Positions 55,534 to 64,000 of a stretch of DNA of 64,000 nt are shown in pieces. A program made the position numbers and the translations under genes. Below the pieces are notes generated by a model. The model had not been told where the DNA came from and did no database searches. It was given only the letters and a program-made list of their open reading frames with translations. Location: assembly GCF_009646335.1 (NCBI RefSeq), contig NZ_WJBU01000002.1, positions 186,001 to 250,000 of the forward strand, written 5' to 3'. Each line of letters opens with the position of its first letter. The first letter of the stretch is position 1. This DNA is from Caenimonas koreensis DSM 17982. Its GTDB lineage: Bacteria; Pseudomonadota; Gammaproteobacteria; Burkholderiales; Burkholderiaceae_C.

Positions 55534-56895
55534 ATGTCCATGGCCGCAGCACGTGAAGGCAATCTGGAGGCGCCCACACGCCACCCGATCGACTGGAAAA
55601 ATCCCGAGTACTACGACGAGAAGAAGACGTTCGACGAGCTCGAACGCATCTTCGACATTTGCCATGGCTGCCGCCGCTGTGTGAGCCTGTGCGGCTCGTT
55701 CCCGACGCTCTTTGATCTTGTCGATGAGAGCAAGACCGGCGAGGTCGATGGTGTGGACCGCAAGGACTACTGGAAGGTGGTGGACCAGTGCTACCTGTGC
55801 GACCTGTGCTACATGACCAAGTGCCCTTACGTGCCGCCGCACGAATGGAACCTGGATTTCCCGCACACGATGCTGCGCGCCAAGGCGATCAAGTTCAAGA
55901 AGGGCGATGTCTCGCTGGGCGAAAAATTCCTCTCATCGACCGACGTGCACGGCCAGTTCGCGGGCATCCCTATCGTCGTGCAGCTTGCCAATGCGGTGAA
56001 CCACACGAAGCCCGCGCGCGCGGCGATGGAGAAGGTGCTCAATGTGGACCGCAACGCGTGGCTGCCGGAACTCGCCACACGCAAGTTCCGCTCCAGCGCG
56101 CCCAAGTCGCCTGATTTTTCGATCAAGGATGGCGCGAAGACGCCCGGCAAGGTCGTGATCTTTTCGACTTGCTACATCAACTACAACGAGCCGGGCATCG
56201 GCCACGACTTGCTCAAGGTGCTGCAGCACAACGAAGTGCCGTATGTGCTGGTGAACAAGGAGAAGTGCTGCGGCATGCCCAAGCTCGAACTCGGCGATCT
56301 TGAGTCGGTGAATGAGAGCAAAGAGGCGAATATTCCGGTGCTCGCAAAGTACGCGCGCGATGGCTACGCGATCATCACGGCTGTGCCCAGCTGCACGCTG
56401 ATGTTCAAGCAGGAAATTCCGCTGATGTACCCCGGCGATGCCGATGTGCAGGCCGTCAAAGAAGCCATGTGGGACCCGTTCGAATACCTCATGCAGCGCA
56501 AGCGCGACGGCTTGCTCAAGACGGATTTCAGCAGGCCGCTCGGCAAGATCAGCTACCAGGTGCCTTGCCATTCACGCGTGCAGAACATCGGCAAGAAAAC
56601 CGAAGAGATGCTCAAGATGGTGCCCGAGACGTATGTGCAGACGAATGAGCGTTGCTCAGGCCACGCGGGCACGTTCGGCGTGAAGGTGCCGTATCACGAG
56701 CAGGCGATGAAGATCGGCAAGCCGCTCTTCAAGAAGATGGCCGAACACCCGCAGGGTGGCACGCCCGACTACATCAGCTCTGACTGCCCGCTGGGCGGTC
56801 ATCACATCGAACAGGGTTTTGAGCGCAACGAGTTGGGCGCGCCGAAACTCGAACATCCTTTGACGCTCGTGCGCATGGCGTACGGCCTGGATTGA
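55534..56895 (+). CDS. Heterodisulfide reductase-related Fe-S / CCG-domain protein
   Basis: This 453-residue protein has two cysteine clusters, CHGCRRCVSLCGSFP near residue 43 and CYLCDLCYMTKCPYVPP near 86, that should hold 4Fe-4S centres. Two CCG-like domains follow (STCYINYNEPG, KEKCCGMPKLELGD near 240; QVPCHSRVQNIGKK, DCPLGGHHIEQG near 420). This is the GlpC/HdrD layout. It probably passes electrons within the rubrerythrin module. The ATG at 55534 is used; a second ATG lies two codons later. Confidence 0.87.
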   Translation: MSMAAAREGNLEAPTRHPIDWKNPEYYDEKKTFDELERIFDICHGCRRCVSLCGSFPTLFDLVDESKTGEVDGVDRKDYWKVVDQCYLCDLCYMTKCPYVPPHEWNLDFPHTMLRAKAIKFKKGDVSLGEKFLSSTDVHGQFAGIPIVVQLANAVNHTKPARAAMEKVLNVDRNAWLPELATRKFRSSAPKSPDFSIKDGAKTPGKVVIFSTCYINYNEPGIGHDLLKVLQHNEVPYVLVNKEKCCGMPKLELGDLESVNESKEANIPVLAKYARDGYAIITAVPSCTLMFKQEIPLMYPGDADVQAVKEAMWDPFEYLMQRKRDGLLKTDFSRPLGKISYQVPCHSRVQNIGKKTEEMLKMVPETYVQTNERCSGHAGTFGVKVPYHEQAMKIGKPLFKKMAEHPQGGTPDYISSDCPLGGHHIEQGFERNELGAPKLEHPLTLVRMAYGLD

Positions 56896-56899
56896 ACAC

Positions 56900-57490
56900 A
56901 TGCAACTGACTGGAAGCATCACGCGCGAAAGCCTCATGACGCTGGAGGCGTACGCCAAATATCGCAAGGCGCACAAGGCCGATGTGATCGCGCATCGCAA
57001 GCTGCGCAGCGTGCACCTGGGCGATCACGTCACGCTGCAGTTCGAGAGCGAGACGAGCATCCGCTACCAGATCCAGGAGATGCTGCGCATCGAAAAAATC
57101 TTCGAGGAAGAGGGCATCCAGCAAGAGATCGAGGCTTATGCACCGCTCATGCCCGATGGCGCCAACTGGAAGGCGACGATGCTGATCGAATACCCCGACG
57201 AAAACGAGCGCAAGCGCGAGCTCGCGCGGCTCATCGGTGTGGAAGACAGGATGTTTGTCGAGGTGGAAGGGCATGGCCGCGTGTACGCCATTGCCGATGA
57301 AGACCTCGACCGCGAGAACGACGAGAAGACGTCAGCCGTGCACTTCGTGCGCTTCGAGTTCACGCCTGCAATGGTGTCGGCGATCAAGGCGGGTGCGGCG
57401 GTGAAGCTCGGTTGCGATCACACCAACTATCCCGCGCACATGACGATTCCGGCGGAGGCGCTGGCTTCGCTGGCAGGCGATTTGAAATAG
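56900..57490 (+). CDS. DUF3501 family protein
   Basis: This 196-residue soluble protein starts MQLTGSITRESLMTLEAYAKYR. Blocks such as RYQIQEMLRIEKIFEEEGIQ and DHTNYPAHMTIPAEA near the C-terminus match the DUF3501 family. It always accompanies the rubrerythrin and Fe-S protein in this type of locus, so it is probably a component of the same peroxide-defence or redox system. It has no metal motif beyond one Cys (KLGCDHTNY). The start is 5 bases after the preceding stop and the end is 1 base from the convergent ugpQ stop. Confidence 0.85.
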   Translation: MQLTGSITRESLMTLEAYAKYRKAHKADVIAHRKLRSVHLGDHVTLQFESETSIRYQIQEMLRIEKIFEEEGIQQEIEAYAPLMPDGANWKATMLIEYPDENERKRELARLIGVEDRMFVEVEGHGRVYAIADEDLDRENDEKTSAVHFVRFEFTPAMVSAIKAGAAVKLGCDHTNYPAHMTIPAEALASLAGDLK

Positions 57491-57491
57491 G

Positions 57492-58226
57492 TCAGGCTGG
57501 CGAGAACAGGTCGACGCGGTCCGTGATGATGCCGTCGGTGCCCAGCTCGATGAGCCTCTCAGCAGCCCATTCATCATTCACGGTGTAGCTCAGGCAGCGA
57601 AAGCCTGCGCTCTTGGCCTGCGTCACGGTCGAAACATCCCACAGGTTCTGGTTGCACACGATCGCGACGCAATCGAGCGTCAGCGCGGTTTCGAGCCAGC
57701 CCTTCCACAGCGTGTCGAGCAGCAGGCCGCGAGGCAATGCAGGCGCTGCGCGTTGTGCGCCTTCCAGCGCGTCAGGTCGGAATGAAGTGAGTAACGGCTG
57801 CACGGCTTGGCCTGCCCACAAGCGTTGGGCTTCGGCGGCAACGACTGCACCGGTGCGCGCTTCCACGCCGGGCGTCGGCTTGATTTCGATGTTCAGGAAC
57901 CAGCCGTTGTGAATGCAGTACCGGGCCAGCGCCGCCATCGTCGGCAGCGGCTCGCCCGCATACGTGCGTGAGTGCCAGCTACCGGCATCGAGCTGCGACA
58001 GCTCGCTCCACGGCTTGTCGCCGCCTGTGCCGTGGCCGTTGGTCGTGCGCTCCAGCGTCGCGTCGTGCATCAGGAAGGGCACGCCATCGGCCGACAACTT
58101 TGCATCGCACTCGAACATGCGATACCCATACGACGCGCCAACGCGAAACGCTGCCAGCGTGTTCTCGGGTGCGAGCTTGCCGGCGCCCCGATGGGCGATC
58201 CAGCGCGGATAAGGCCACTCGGCCAT
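57492..58226 (-). CDS. ugpQ: Glycerophosphodiester phosphodiesterase
   Basis: This 244-residue TIM-barrel enzyme hydrolyses glycerophosphodiesters to glycerol-3-phosphate and an alcohol. It has the catalytic AHRGAGKLAPENT near residue 10, FECDAKLSADGVPFLMHDATLERTT near 40-64 (quoted in part: ECDAKLSADGVPFLMHD), and IEIKPTPG for the metal. There is no signal peptide, so it is cytoplasmic, as is E. coli UgpQ. It is last in the ugpBAECQ operon, four bases after ugpC. The ATG at 58226 gives the family N-terminus. Confidence 0.95.
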   Translation of the reverse strand: MAEWPYPRWIAHRGAGKLAPENTLAAFRVGASYGYRMFECDAKLSADGVPFLMHDATLERTTNGHGTGGDKPWSELSQLDAGSWHSRTYAGEPLPTMAALARYCIHNGWFLNIEIKPTPGVEARTGAVVAAEAQRLWAGQAVQPLLTSFRPDALEGAQRAAPALPRGLLLDTLWKGWLETALTLDCVAIVCNQNLWDVSTVTQAKSAGFRCLSYTVNDEWAAERLIELGTDGIITDRVDLFSPA

Positions 58227-58230
58227 CGAG

Positions 58231-59253
<1,023 letters not shown>

Positions 59254-59266
59254 CTGCGTTTCTTTC

Positions 59267-60118
59267 TTATTTCTCGGTATCCACCAGGCCTTTGACGAAC
59301 CACTTCTGCATGAGCATCACGACGAGCGCCGGTGGAATCATTGCGAGCACGGCAGTGGCCATGACGATGTTCCATTCAATCTGCGCGTCGCCGCCCGAGA
59401 TCATCTGCTTGATGCCCATGACGACCGGGTACATGTTTTCATTCGTCGTGACCAGCAGCGGCCAGAGGTACTGGTTCCAGCCGTAGATGAACTGGATCAC
59501 GAAGAGCGCCGCCGTGCTTGTGGCTGAAAGCGGCAGCAGCACGTCCTTGAAGAATCGCATCGGGCCGGCGCCATCCATGCGGGCTGCCTCTGCGAGTTCA
59601 TCGGGCACCGTCAGGAAGAACTGCCGGTACAAAAACGTGGCGGTTGCTGAGGCGATGAGCGGGATAGTCAGGCCCGCATACGTGTTGAGCATGCCGAGGT
59701 CGGACACCACTTTGTACGTGGGCAGGATGCGCACTTCGACGGGCAGCATCAGTGTGATGAAGATCGCCCAGAAAAATCCCATGCGAAACGGAAAGCGGAA
59801 GTACACGATCGCAAAGGCCGATAGCAGCGAAATCGTGATCTTGCCCACCGTGATGACGAGCGCCATGATCAGGCTGACCATCAGCATGTTGCCCACGGGC
59901 GCGTGTGAGCCACCGCCCGTGCGCCCGCCGAAGAGTGCGGTGCGGTAGTTGTCGATCATGGCCGAGCCCGGCGTCATCGGCATGGGCACCTGCACCACAT
60001 CCTGCGTCGTGTGGGTGGATGCGATGAACGTCAGGTACACAGGGAATGCGACGACGAGCACACCCAGGATCAGCACGAGGTGCGTGACGATCGAGAGAAA
60101 CCGGTTGCGCTCGACCAT
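59267..60118 (-). CDS. ugpE: Glycerol-3-phosphate ABC transporter permease UgpE
   Basis: This 283-residue permease starts [19 protein letters not shown] and has six helices. The EAA loop [20 protein letters not shown] near residue 190 contacts Ugp[21 protein letters not shown] is the conserved periplasmic-side segment. The ATG overlaps the ugpA stop (TGATG). Confidence 0.95.
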   Translation of the reverse strand: MVERNRFLSIVTHLVLILGVLVVAFPVYLTFIASTHTTQDVVQVPMPMTPGSAMIDNYRTALFGGRTGGGSHAPVGNMLMVSLIMALVITVGKITISLLSAFAIVYFRFPFRMGFFWAIFITLMLPVEVRILPTYKVVSDLGMLNTYAGLTIPLIASATATFLYRQFFLTVPDELAEAARMDGAGPMRFFKDVLLPLSATSTAALFVIQFIYGWNQYLWPLLVTTNENMYPVVMGIKQMISGGDAQIEWNIVMATAVLAMIPPALVVMLMQKWFVKGLVDTEK

Positions 60119-60999
60119 CAGTAATTCACTTTCTTTTCGACAAAGCGGAACTGCACGACCGTGAGCACGACCACGATGGTCATGAGAATCGCAGACTGCG
60201 CCGCGGAGCCGCCGAGGTCGAGCGCCTTGAAGCCATCGAAGTACACCTTGTAGACGAGGATGGAGGTGTCCTTGCCCGGGCCGCCGTGCGTGGCCGCGTC
60301 GATGATGCCGAACGTGTCGAAGAACGCGTACACGATGTTGATCACCAGCAGGAAGAAGGTGGTGGGCGACAGCAGCGGGAACTGGATCGTCCAGAAGCGG
60401 CGCCACGGGCCAGCGCCGTCAATGGCAGCAGCCTCGATCAGTGACTTCGGGATGCTCTGCAGGCCCGCGACGAAGAACAGGAAGTTGTACGAGATCTGCT
60501 TCCACACGGCAGCCATGACCACCAGCGTCATGGCGTGGTCACCGTCGAGCAGCGGATCCCAGTGGATGCCCACCCTGCGCATCCAGTACGCGATGACGCC
60601 AATGCTCGGCGAGAAAAGGAACAGCCAGACGACACCAGCGACAGCCGGCGCCACGGCGTAGGGCCAGATCAGCAGCGTGCGGTAGAACGTCATGCCGCGC
60701 ACGACGCGGTCGGCGAAGTAGGCCAGGATCAGTGAGAGTGTCAGGCCGAAGAACGCGACGAGCAGCGAGAACTTGGCTGTGACTTTGAACGCCTGCGGAT
60801 AGGTCTCGTCGTTAAAGAGATTGCGGAAGTTCTCCAGGCCGATCCATTGCACCGACGTGCCGAACGCGTCCTGCTGCTGGAACGACTGGATCAGGGTCTG
60901 CGCTGCCGGCCAGAAGAAGAACACCGAGATGATGAGTACCTGCGGCGCAATAAGCACCCAAGGCAGCAACGACGAACGGAAGGTGACGCTTTTTTCCAT
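60118..60999 (-). CDS. ugpA: Glycerol-3-phosphate ABC transporter permease UgpA
   Basis: This 293-residue permease starts [20 protein letters not shown] and has six helices. The EAA loop [21 protein letters not shown] lies near residue 195 (quoted in part: [18 protein letters not shown]). It follows ugpB after 105 bases that hold a hairpin, the usual arrangement that gives more binding protein than permease. Confidence 0.95.
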   Translation of the reverse strand: MEKSVTFRSSLLPWVLIAPQVLIISVFFFWPAAQTLIQSFQQQDAFGTSVQWIGLENFRNLFNDETYPQAFKVTAKFSLLVAFFGLTLSLILAYFADRVVRGMTFYRTLLIWPYAVAPAVAGVVWLFLFSPSIGVIAYWMRRVGIHWDPLLDGDHAMTLVVMAAVWKQISYNFLFFVAGLQSIPKSLIEAAAIDGAGPWRRFWTIQFPLLSPTTFFLLVINIVYAFFDTFGIIDAATHGGPGKDTSILVYKVYFDGFKALDLGGSAAQSAILMTIVVVLTVVQFRFVEKKVNY

Positions 61000-61045
61000 C
61001 TGCCCGGATTATTAGCGCGCTCTTGGCGAGCGACTCACAAAAGAG

Positions 61046-61073
61046 ACGGCCAGCCCCTTGAAGGGCCGGCCGT
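61046..61073 (-). terminator. Attenuating hairpin between ugpB and ugpA
   Basis: On the minus strand ACGGCCGGCCCTT (61061-61073) pairs with AAGGGGCTGGCCGT (61046-61059), one bulge, followed by CTCTTTT. It is an imperfect terminator in the 105-base gap after ugpB, probably allowing partial read-through into ugpAECQ and protecting the ugpB message. Confidence 0.7.
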
Positions 61074-61104
61074 TGTTGTACTCAAGTCAACAGGCGTAAA
61101 GGGC

Positions 61105-62409
61105 TCAGCCCTTGTTGGCTTTCTCAAAGCGCTCGAGCAGTTCGTTACCACGCTTGACGATGGAATCCAGTGCTTCTTTTGCAGTCTTCTTGCTGGACCA
61201 CACTTGTTCGAGTTCTTCGTCCTCGATAGTGCGGATCTGCACGTAGTTGCCCAGGCGGATGCCACGCGACTTGTCGGTCGTCTTGCGGATCATCTGGTTC
61301 ACGGCTGTGTCGGTGCCGGGGTTCTGCTTGTAAAAGCCGGAACTCTCCGTCAACTTGTACGACGCCAGCGTGATCGGCAGGTAGCCCGTCTTCTTGTGGA
61401 ATTCCGATTGCACTTCGGGGCGCGACAGGTATTCGAAGAAGGTGGCGACACCCTTGTACTCTTCAGGCTTCTTGCCGGCCATGACCCACAGGCTGGCGCC
61501 ACCGATCACGGTGTTCTGCGGAGCGCCCGGAACGTCTGGGTAGTAGGGCAGGGGTGCCACGGCGAACTTGAACTTGGCGTTCTTGGACACGTTGCCGTAG
61601 AAGCCGGACGATGTCGTGATCATGGCGCACTCGCCGGAAACGAACGTAGCTTCGGGGACGTTGGCGCGGCCCTTGTAAACAAACAGGCCCTGCTTGGCCA
61701 TGTTAGCCAGGTTCTCGATATGACGAACGTGCAGCGGCGAGTTCGCGACCAGGCGCGCGTCCATGCCGTCGAGGCCGTTACGCTTGGTGGCCAGCAACGT
61801 GTTGTGCCAGGCAGAGAAGCTCTCCAGCTGGGTCCAGCCTTGCCAGGCCAGCGTGATCGGGCACTTGTGGCCGCTCGCCTTGAGCTTGGCTGCTGCCGAC
61901 ACCACTTCGGGCCAGCTCGACGGCGGCTTCGAGGAGTCGATACCGGCTTTGTCGAACGCGTCCTTGTTGATGTAGAAAACCGTGGTCGAGCTGTTGAACG
62001 GGAAGCTCAGCATCTGGCCGTTCGGTGCCGTGTAGTAGCCCGCAACGGCGGGCACGTAGGCGGCGGTGTCGAACTTCTTGCCGGCGTCTGCCATGACCTT
62101 GCTCACCGGGACGATAGCGCCCTTGGAGGCCATCATCGTGGCGGTACCCACTTCGAACACCTGCAGGATGGTGGGAGCATTGCCCGCGCGGAACGCGGCA
62201 ATGGCAGCAGTCATGGACTCGTCATAGCCGCCCTTGTAGACGGGCACGACCTTGTAGTCCTTCTGCTTGGAATTGAAGTCAGCGGCGAGCGCGTTGACGG
62301 TCTCGCCATTGACGGCGGTCATCGAGTGCCACCACTGGATTTCGGTCTGTGCCTGCGCGCCGGCAGAGATTGCAAGCGCGACGGCCGCGAGGGAGAGTTT
62401 CAGCTTCAT
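61105..62409 (-). CDS. ugpB: Glycerol-3-phosphate ABC transporter binding protein UgpB
   Basis: This 434-residue periplasmic protein has a signal peptide MKLKLSLAAVALAISAGAQA, cleaved before QTEIQWWHSM. The mature part has the UgpB/MalE-type features IQWWHSMTAVNGETVN, and VSGECAMITTSSGFYG near residue 270. It binds glycerol-3-phosphate or glycerophosphocholine and hands it to UgpAE. The ATG at 62409 follows AGGAGC; earlier in-frame codons add only an unrelated tail. It is the first gene of the operon. Confidence 0.96.
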   Translation of the reverse strand: MKLKLSLAAVALAISAGAQAQTEIQWWHSMTAVNGETVNALAADFNSKQKDYKVVPVYKGGYDESMTAAIAAFRAGNAPTILQVFEVGTATMMASKGAIVPVSKVMADAGKKFDTAAYVPAVAGYYTAPNGQMLSFPFNSSTTVFYINKDAFDKAGIDSSKPPSSWPEVVSAAAKLKASGHKCPITLAWQGWTQLESFSAWHNTLLATKRNGLDGMDARLVANSPLHVRHIENLANMAKQGLFVYKGRANVPEATFVSGECAMITTSSGFYGNVSKNAKFKFAVAPLPYYPDVPGAPQNTVIGGASLWVMAGKKPEEYKGVATFFEYLSRPEVQSEFHKKTGYLPITLASYKLTESSGFYKQNPGTDTAVNQMIRKTTDKSRGIRLGNYVQIRTIEDEELEQVWSSKKTAKEALDSIVKRGNELLERFEKANKG

Positions 62410-62470
62410 TGATGCTCCTGGATGACTTCGGATACGGGTCCTGCCGGACAACTGTCAGGCGGTAGCGCCG

Positions 62471-62497
62471 AATTTAAGGACTATTTGTGACAGTCAA
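62471..62497 (-). promoter_or_regulatory. Candidate ugpB promoter
   Basis: Minus strand TTGACT (62497-62492) and TAAATT (62476-62471) have a 15-base spacer. CTGTCAC at 62493-62487 overlaps the -35 and is a single pho-box-like half; the second half is absent, so PhoB control is not supported by this site alone. The rest of the 243-base gap to 62652 shows no further clear element. Confidence 0.5.
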
Positions 62498-62652
62498 TGT
62501 ACTGACGCCTTGGCGGGCGCCACAAGCGGGGTTTCCATAAGGTGGCGGCCAGACGGCGAGGCAGGCCCTACGGTCACTGTGCGTTGCTGCACTGCGGTAA
62601 CATCCTTTTCCAGCCGCGATGCATTCGTTTGGCTGACAGGAAAGCAGCCACT

Positions 62653-64000
62653 TTGAACGCTCCGATTTCGCTCCAACAGCTGGTCGCCTCGGCCGACAGC
62701 GACGCCCCGCGCCTGCGCGAGATTCCGTACAACTACACCTCGTTTTCCGACCGCGAGATCGTCATTCGCCTGCTGGGCATGCGCGCCTGGGCGCTGCTGA
62801 ACCAGTTGCGCGAGGAAAGGCGCACGGGCCGCTCGGCGCGCATGCTGTACGAGGTGCTGGGCGATATCTGGGTCGTGCAGCGCAACCCGTACCTGCAAGA
62901 CGACCTGCTCGACAACCCGCGTCGCCGCGGCCAGCTGGTCGATGCGTTGAACCACAGGCTCGGTGAGGTCGAAAAGCGGCGCACACCCGGCGCCGATGCC
63001 GAACGCGATGCCCTGGTCGGTGAACTCCTCAAGGACGCCCGCGAAGCGGTGCGCGCCTTCGACACGAGCTTTCGTGACATGGCGCAGCTGCGCAGGCAGA
63101 CGCAGCGTGCGCTGCGCCGCTACACGGCCCGGGACAACATCAAGTTCGACGGCCTGTCGCGCGTGTCGCACGTGACCGATGCGACCGACTGGCGGGTGGA
63201 ATATCCGTTTGTGGTCCTCACGCCCGACACCGAGGCCGAGATGGCGGGCCTGGTCAAGGGGTGTATCGACCTGGGCCTGACGATCATTCCGCGCGGGGGC
63301 GGCACGGGCTACACGGGCGGCGCAATCCCGCTGACGTGGAAGAGCGCGGTGATCAACACCGAAAAGCTCGAAGCGATGACCGAGGTCGAGATGGTGTCGC
63401 TGCCGGGCCATGCGCAGCCGCTGCCGACCATCTGGACTGAAGCGGGCGTGGTGACGCAACGCGTTGCCGATGCAGCTGAGCGCGGCGGTTTCGTCTTTGC
63501 AGTTGATCCGACATCGGCCGAAGCATCGTGCATTGGCGGCAACATCGCCATGAACGCGGGCGGCAAGAAAGCCGTGTTGTGGGGCACAGCGCTCGACAAC
63601 CTGGCCTCCTGGCGCATGGTCACGCCGCAGGCGCAGTGGCTCGAAGTCACGCGCATGGACCACAACCTGGGCAAGATCCATGACGCCGAGGTTGCCACCT
63701 TTGAATGCCGTTATTTCGAGGCCGACGGCAAGACGCCGGTGCGCACCGAAACCCTGGTGATCCCCGGAAGCACTTTCCGCAAGGAAGGGCTGGGCAAGGA
63801 CGTGACCGACAAGTTCCTGTCGGGCCTGCCGGGCATCCAGAAGGAAGGCTGTGACGGCCTCATCACGAGTGCGCGCTGGGTGGTGCACCGCATGCCCAAG
63901 CACACGCGCACTGTGTGCCTCGAATTCTTCGGCAACGCACGCGATGCGGTGCCAAGCATTGTGGAAATCAAGGACTTCATGTTTGCCGAGCAGGTGCGCA
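62653..64000 (+). CDS. DUF3683-type FAD/FMN-linked oxidoreductase, C-terminus cut
   Basis: From TTG 62653 the frame is open to the window end, about 449 residues. The N-terminus ([21 protein letters not shown], quoted in part: [16 protein letters not shown]) matches DUF3683. After residue 170 comes an FAD_binding_4 domain with [19 protein letters not shown] near 215 and [20 protein letters not shown] near 293. Full family members in Burkholderiales are about 1,300 residues with D-lactate-dehydrogenase-like and Fe-S parts. It probably oxidises a 2-hydroxy acid. The start has AGGAAA rather far upstream (about 10 bases), so an alternative start is possible. Confidence 0.85.
   Translation, partial: MNAPISLQQLVASADSDAPRLREIPYNYTSFSDREIVIRLLGMRAWALLNQLREERRTGRSARMLYEVLGDIWVVQRNPYLQDDLLDNPRRRGQLVDALNHRLGEVEKRRTPGADAERDALVGELLKDAREAVRAFDTSFRDMAQLRRQTQRALRRYTARDNIKFDGLSRVSHVTDATDWRVEYPFVVLTPDTEAEMAGLVKGCIDLGLTIIPRGGGTGYTGGAIPLTWKSAVINTEKLEAMTEVEMVSLPGHAQPLPTIWTEAGVVTQRVADAAERGGFVFAVDPTSAEASCIGGNIAMNAGGKKAVLWGTALDNLASWRMVTPQAQWLEVTRMDHNLGKIHDAEVATFECRYFEADGKTPVRTETLVIPGSTFRKEGLGKDVTDKFLSGLPGIQKEGCDGLITSARWVVHRMPKHTRTVCLEFFGNARDAVPSIVEIKDFMFAEQVR

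Noticed and set aside
62487..62493. PhoB box upstream of ugpB
   Set aside because: Only one CTGTCAC half is seen; the second direct repeat 4 bases away does not match, so control by phosphate is not supported by sequence.

Overview
The window reads as a chromosomal segment of a high-GC betaproteobacterium of the order Burkholderiales, most likely family Comamonadaceae (Ramlibacter, Variovorax or Caenimonas type). The basis is protein style and gene order: trxB / Crp-like / ftsK / lolA / rarA, an ileS-lspA operon, rubrerythrin / Fe-S protein / DUF3501, a Bug-family binding protein, and a DUF3683 FAD oxidoreductase. No insertion sequence, CRISPR array, rRNA or phage gene was seen. Coding density is high and no stretch over 300 bases lacks a gene. 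This is annotation by eye, without database searches.

Layout. 1-9.5 kb: cut EamA transporter, quinone oxidoreductase and Nudix pair, Na/Pi cotransporter, ileS-lspA, ribF, HNH endonuclease. 9.5-14 kb: lipoprotein esterase, paired acyl-CoA dehydrogenases, YceH. 14-24 kb: purN, RsmB-type methyltransferase, a desaturase behind a perfect FNR-type box, L28/L33, trxB, Crp-like regulator, ftsK, lolA, rarA. 24-31 kb: livHMGF without a binding protein, outer-membrane barrel, Bug protein, Fe-S flavoreductase, SDR. 32-40 kb: a sulfur section (cysNC, cysD fused in frame to an IS630-like region, FAD protein, TauE exporter, tRNA-Leu, cysM, Nudix, tusA). 40-47 kb: galU, 2-hydroxyacid dehydrogenase, valS, and a small ring-oxidation operon (VOC protein, flavin monooxygenase, DUF2783).

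47.6-54.8 kb is the accessory core. It holds a 549-residue protein with seven 44-residue ankyrin-like repeats that resembles secreted effectors. Opposite to it lies a tightly coupled four-gene operon: a sulfotransferase-condensation didomain, a second sulfotransferase, a SyrP-like TauD-family dioxygenase and a beta-propeller. I know of no described pathway with this set. It looks like a tailoring module for a sulfated, acylated or peptide-like metabolite, and its PAPS could come from the cysD-cysNC products encoded 14 kb away. It is the best candidate for an undescribed system here.

55-64 kb: rubrerythrin / Fe-S protein / DUF3501 module, the complete glycerol-3-phosphate uptake operon ugpBAECQ, and the start of a large DUF3683 FAD-linked oxidoreductase cut by the window end.
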